A DNA stretch of 64,000 bases, from assembly GCF_050433385.1 (NCBI RefSeq), contig NZ_JBNPXI010000001.1, forward strand, positions 186,001-250,000. The letters are read 5' to 3'. How positions within the stretch are numbered: position 1 is the first letter of the stretch; every line of letters begins with the position of its first letter. Shown here piece after piece: positions 60,671 to 64,000 of the stretch. Source of the stretch: Brassicibacter mesophilus (lineage in GTDB: Bacteria; Bacillota; Clostridia; Tissierellales; Proteiniboraceae). A model generated the notes under the pieces. The model was not told the DNA's origin and made no database searches. It worked only from the letters and a program-made list of their open reading frames with translations. Both the position numbers and the translations under genes were made by a program.

Positions 60671-62410
60671 TTATTCAAGCTTTAACTTTGAAAGTCTGTT
60701 AGATAGTTCTTCAGCATAAATATTAAGACTTGTCATCATTTCAGATAATTTTCTTACTTCTTCAGTTTGATCATTAATTACTGCAGACACGTCGTTTGCT
60801 GCAGCATTATTCTCTTCTGATATATCTGTAAGTGTTTCCATCTTTGACGCAACAGTCATTGCCCCTGCAGACATTTCCTCAGTAGCAGATGAAACTTCCT
60901 CCACCATGTTTGATACTTCACTTATAGAATTTACAATTTCATTAAATCTGTCTGTTACTTCAATAACATATTGGTTTCCCTCAATAGATTTCTTTGTTAC
61001 ATTTTCCATGGATTTTCCTGCATTCATTATACCATTTTGCACTTCTTGTATAAGATGAAATATCTCTTTAGCAGACTTAGATGACTCTTCAGCAAGCTTT
61101 CTTACTTCTTCTGCTACAACAACAAACCCTCTCCCGTATTCACCTGCTCTTGCAGCTTCAATGGAAGCATTTAACGCTAATAAATTAGTTTGTTCAGAAA
61201 TTGAATTTATTGTATCAGCAATACTATTAATAGCAACTGATTTTTCTGACAAGCTGTCAATAAGGTCTGATGTTTCATTAACTACCTCAACTATACCTTC
61301 AGATTGATCTTTCAAGCTTATCATTACCTTATTTCCTTCTATTGCATTTGTGCTAGTATTTACTGCTTGAGCAGTAACCGATTGAGAGTTTTCTGCCACA
61401 TTACTAACTGCTTCACTTATCATGCTGATATTTTCATTTACAACAAAAAGATCTGATGTTTGATTATCTATTCTATTAGTTATATCATCTACTAATGTAT
61501 TCATTTTGTCAAAGTCATTAATAGCTTTATTCAGTATCATCTCAAACTCATTGCTGGTATTTGTTAATTGTTTTGATGTATTATTAACCTTAATCAAGAT
61601 GTCATTAATAGTATCTAACATTTTATTTGTATAGTATGCTAGCTCTCCAATTTCATCATTGCTGTTTATTTCTATCCTATGAGTTAAGTCCCCATCCAGT
61701 TCTGCCATGTCTTTCATTTTATCAACTAGCTTATCAATAGAGGCTGTTTGCCTTCTTGTAATTCGACCGACTATAATTCTTATTATTATTAGAGAAAGAA
61801 TTAAAATTATAACAAACCAAACAAGTATATTGATTAGAGCTTCAATAATAATATTTGTTTTGAAAGTAAAGCACATTAATGTGTTAATGCCTTGTTTAGT
61901 GTCTATAGGTATATAAACAGAAATATCAGTAGTTCTATTTTTGATATTACTATCACCTTTAGAGATTGTCATTTGTTTTGTTTCAATAGCTTGATTTTTC
62001 AATTCATCATCAGTTGAATTCTCCATAACATCTCCTAATTTTGCAGGGTTTTCTTTTGCTTTATCAATTATATAAGCCCATTTTCCATCATCTTGCTTTG
62101 AAATAATAAATACATCATCAATTATCCCTTTTTGTTTTGATGTTAGATAGTCTAAAGCTTTATCCAATAAAGCATATCCACTACTGCTTTCTCCATCATC
62201 AATTAATTTTTCTATATCAATTTGCTTCATCTGATATGCCATCACTGATGATATTCCATCTACAGTCTGCTTAACTGTGCTTAAAAGTATGCTTTGTATT
62301 GATAGGAACGAAACAATGTTCATGATTATAAAAATTCCTATAATTAATAGCATAAATCTCTTATTTAGCTGCTTTCTGATACTGGTTTTTTTATTATTTT
62401 TAATAAGCAT
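60671..62410 (-). CDS. Methyl-accepting chemotaxis protein
   Basis: 579 aa. Two membrane segments (about 20-42 and 186-208) enclose an extracellular sensor of about 140 residues, probably Cache-like. A HAMP domain (about 212-265) leads to the signalling coiled coil, whose tip is conserved: INSISEQTNLLALNASIEAA then RAGEYGRGFVVVAEEVRKLA. It relays ligand binding to CheA/CheW, for which no genes are seen here. ATG follows AAGGGGGCAGGTAT. The ligand is unknown. Confidence 0.95.
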   Translation of the reverse strand: MLIKNNKKTSIRKQLNKRFMLLIIGIFIIMNIVSFLSIQSILLSTVKQTVDGISSVMAYQMKQIDIEKLIDDGESSSGYALLDKALDYLTSKQKGIIDDVFIISKQDDGKWAYIIDKAKENPAKLGDVMENSTDDELKNQAIETKQMTISKGDSNIKNRTTDISVYIPIDTKQGINTLMCFTFKTNIIIEALINILVWFVIILILSLIIIRIIVGRITRRQTASIDKLVDKMKDMAELDGDLTHRIEINSNDEIGELAYYTNKMLDTINDILIKVNNTSKQLTNTSNEFEMILNKAINDFDKMNTLVDDITNRIDNQTSDLFVVNENISMISEAVSNVAENSQSVTAQAVNTSTNAIEGNKVMISLKDQSEGIVEVVNETSDLIDSLSEKSVAINSIADTINSISEQTNLLALNASIEAARAGEYGRGFVVVAEEVRKLAEESSKSAKEIFHLIQEVQNGIMNAGKSMENVTKKSIEGNQYVIEVTDRFNEIVNSISEVSNMVEEVSSATEEMSAGAMTVASKMETLTDISEENNAAANDVSAVINDQTEEVRKLSEMMTSLNIYAEELSNRLSKLKLE

Positions 62411-62519
62411 ATACCTGCCCCCTTTTTATTTCTGCATATAATTATATATTATACTACATTTTAGCAAAAATCGAGTAAGTATACTAGTCCTTTGTCAAAT
62501 GAGCAGATAAATTAATATT

Positions 62520-63089
62520 CTATTTGAACACTATCTTCCCGTCATCAAATGAGTCAATTATTACAAGTGACTCTAAATTAATGCCTTGGTTTCTTAATAT
62601 CTCTCCACCTTCCTGAAATCCTTTTTCTATAACTATACCTACTCCTTCTAGCTTAGCATCGGCCTGATTCACAATATCTATTAATCCTAAAACTGCTCTT
62701 CCATTGGCTAAAAAATCATCTAATATAAGAATATGGTCATCTGATGTTATATATCTTTTTGAAACCTTTATTTTGTATGTCTTGGCTTTTGTAAATGAAT
62801 ATACATCGCTCTCGTAAGTCTCTTTATCCAAATTCTTAGATTCTACCTTTTTTGCAAATACAACTGAAACATCAAAATACTGAGCTGCAATACTTGCAAT
62901 TGCTATTCCTGAAGCTTCTATAGTAAGGATTTTAGTAATTCTCTTATCTTCAAATCTCTTTTTAAATTCTTTTCCTAAATCATTTAAAAATGATATATCT
63001 AGCTGATGGTTTAAAAAACTATCTACCTTTAAAATATCTGGATGCTCTATTCTACCTTCTGTCATAATTTTATTTTTTAATAATTCCAC
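62520..63089 (-). CDS. xpt: Xanthine phosphoribosyltransferase
   Basis: 189 aa, the usual Xpt length. The PRPP-binding loop is ILILDDFLANGRA (about 120-132); ILTIEASGIAIA near 55 and GIVIEKGFQEGG near 150 match Xpt. It converts xanthine plus PRPP to XMP in purine salvage. The start is GTG at 63089 after GGAGGAGATTAA. A purine aptamer and terminator sit in its leader, the same arrangement as B. subtilis xpt-pbuX, although no pbuX follows here. Confidence 0.95.
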   Translation of the reverse strand: MELLKNKIMTEGRIEHPDILKVDSFLNHQLDISFLNDLGKEFKKRFEDKRITKILTIEASGIAIASIAAQYFDVSVVFAKKVESKNLDKETYESDVYSFTKAKTYKIKVSKRYITSDDHILILDDFLANGRAVLGLIDIVNQADAKLEGVGIVIEKGFQEGGEILRNQGINLESLVIIDSFDDGKIVFK

Positions 63090-63116
63090 TTAATCTCCTC
63101 CTATGATTTCATTTTA

Positions 63117-63152
63117 AAACATAAAACTCCTAGCCATGCCTGGTTAGGAGTT
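63117..63152 (-). terminator. Riboswitch-controlled terminator before xpt
   Basis: AACTCCTA..CCA and TGG..TAGGAGTT arms (63124-63152) form a strong hairpin; leftward a U-rich tract follows. It lies between the purine aptamer and the xpt ribosome site, as expected for ligand-induced termination. Confidence 0.85.
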
Positions 63153-63227
63153 CAATACAAATATCTTTATAAAAAATATATGCACTAAGACAATTTATAA
63201 GCTTAATGCTTTAAACATTGTATTAAA

Positions 63228-63298
63228 CACCCGTAGTCGGACCATTTACGGTGGTCTGGTAGATACTCTTGGACCATATTTCCAAAGTTATACGAGCG
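63228..63298 (-). promoter_or_regulatory. Purine (guanine-type) riboswitch aptamer
   Basis: On the minus strand P1 (63292-63298 with 63228-63234) closes the fold. Conserved segments are present: CGUAUAAC, AAUAUGG, GUAUCUACCAGA, CCGUAAAUGG and CCGACUACGGG. The base that reads the ligand is C (GACUAC), which specifies guanine, hypoxanthine or xanthine rather than adenine. Together with the terminator at 63117-63152 it should shut off xpt when guanine is high. Confidence 0.96.
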
Positions 63299-63337
63299 AA
63301 GTTATTGTTTACCCATAGTTTTCTAATGCTTTAAGCT

Positions 63338-63366
63338 ATTATACAATCTTAGTCACCAAAAATCAA
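63338..63366 (-). promoter_or_regulatory. Predicted promoter of the purine riboswitch-xpt transcript
   Basis: TTGATT (63361-63366) and TATAAT (63338-63343) on the minus strand are 17 bases apart, about 40 bases before the aptamer. Confidence 0.8.
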
Positions 63367-63408
63367 CAGATTTTGCGCATTTAAATGCAACCATTATTTT
63401 TCAAAATA

Positions 63409-63984
63409 TTAATTGACTTTTTCTCTATTGGCATTTATGAATTTAAAATAAACTAGTAATATAAATATGATTATTAAAATATTAATATACTTCATGTCAG
63501 TCATTAACTCATTATATCCGTATAACATATGCATTCTAGATATATGAATATTATATTTAGCCATGCTTACATAGCTATTTAATGAAAATAAATTATCAGG
63601 AACTAATGATAATGGTATTACTAAATACGATATTAGTTTTATTATAAAAATCATAATAAATACATCTATTATAATTAATTTAATAGTACTAACAAACATT
63701 CCTTTTTCACTTTTTAAAAATTTGTGCCATTCAGTTGTTCTAATTTGATTTTGGTACTGCATCTTTATACAGGTTATTTGATTCTTTATATCAACAATAT
63801 TTTTTTTAAAATATAGAGCTGAAACGATGGCAATTAACAGTATTATTATATTTATATATAAGCTAATAATTTCTCTATATATAATTGGATCATATGTATT
63901 TACACCTAAGATTCTTAGATGTGTTTGAATTTTTTCCATCCACAATAAAGGTCTTTCATCTTTATAAGTCTCGAACTTTATCAC
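63409..63984 (-). CDS. Membrane protein of unknown function, 3 TM segments
   Basis: 191 aa. Hydrophobic segments lie near residues 40-60, 100-125 and 165-185, with soluble loops between and an N-terminal cytosolic part of about 35 residues. No motif is recognised. GTG at 63984, six bases after GGGAG, is the only start with a proper site. The upstream context is cut by the window edge, so operon partners are unknown. Confidence 0.65.
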   Translation of the reverse strand: MIKFETYKDERPLLWMEKIQTHLRILGVNTYDPIIYREIISLYINIIILLIAIVSALYFKKNIVDIKNQITCIKMQYQNQIRTTEWHKFLKSEKGMFVSTIKLIIIDVFIMIFIIKLISYLVIPLSLVPDNLFSLNSYVSMAKYNIHISRMHMLYGYNELMTDMKYINILIIIFILLVYFKFINANREKVN

Positions 63985-64000
63985 TCTCTTCTCCCAATTA

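Noticed and set aside
1..64000. CRISPR array, insertion sequence, prophage or defence island
   Set aside because: No spaced direct repeats, transposase, integrase, phage structural or restriction genes are seen.

Overview
The window is about 64 kb of AT-rich, gene-dense DNA from what looks like a spore-forming, low-GC Gram-positive anaerobe of the class Clostridia. Evidence: AGGAGG-type ribosome binding sites, frequent TTG and GTG starts, a SpoVB-type flippase, a CwlJ/GerQ-like spore cortex pair, PspC/LiaF-like envelope proteins, M23 plus bactofilin, and intact preQ1-I and purine riboswitches. A Tissierellales-like species is possible but cannot be settled from this sequence. I see no rRNA or tRNA genes, CRISPR array, transposase or phage genes, so this looks like chromosomal backbone with some unusual genes.

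Layout. 1-3.9 kb: histidine degradation operon hutH-hutU-ftcD (minus strand, ftcD cut by the window edge). 4-6 kb: small membrane protein, UPF0180 protein and a LacI-type regulator. 6.1-11.5 kb: a ~1,796-residue signalling protein (degenerate kinase domain, AAA ATPase, TPRs, GAF, GGDEF, GAF). 11.6-13.5 kb: MarR-MATE pair. 13.7-17.2 kb: M23 peptidase-bactofilin pair, lipid kinase, glycerophosphodiesterase and a small helical protein. 17.4-21 kb: heterodimeric ABC exporter. 21-24 kb: PHP histidinol-phosphatase, Zn-ribbon protein, amidohydrolase. 24-25.4 kb: queT-queF behind a preQ1-I riboswitch. 25.5-31 kb: SpoVB-like flippase, EAL-CBS protein, a structured RNA that is probably 6S RNA, and a divergent FtsH. 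31-38 kb: methyltransferase, several unknown small proteins (two microproteins), lytic transglycosylase, RluA-type pseudouridine synthase, NAD kinase, O-antigen-ligase-like protein. 38-42.3 kb: PepF, a zinc phospholipase C-like protein, a DUF1015 protein. 42.7-47.3 kb: CwlJ-GerQ-like pair and an FHA-SEDS-class B PBP operon. 47.5-50.5 kb: PspC, LiaF-like and PQQ-propeller proteins.

50.6-57.8 kb is the least explained part: a three-gene operon opened by a ~1,630-residue fusion of HD, helical, NadD-like nucleotidyltransferase, GNAT-like and phosphoribosyltransferase-like regions. It is followed by a lactate/malate dehydrogenase-like protein and a flavodoxin-fold protein joined by a 4-base ATGA overlap. 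The parts point to nucleotide or NAD-type cofactor chemistry, and this is my main candidate for an undescribed system. 57.9-64 kb: CMD-family protein, RelQ-type alarmone synthetase, PatB/MalY aminotransferase, chemotaxis receptor, xpt behind a purine riboswitch, and a membrane protein of unknown function.

A recurring feature is the long perfect palindrome placed exactly over the stop codons of convergent genes, acting in both directions. Many annotated starts were moved inward from the longest open frame because a strong Shine-Dalgarno sequence sits just before an internal ATG, GTG or TTG; these choices are stated in each entry.
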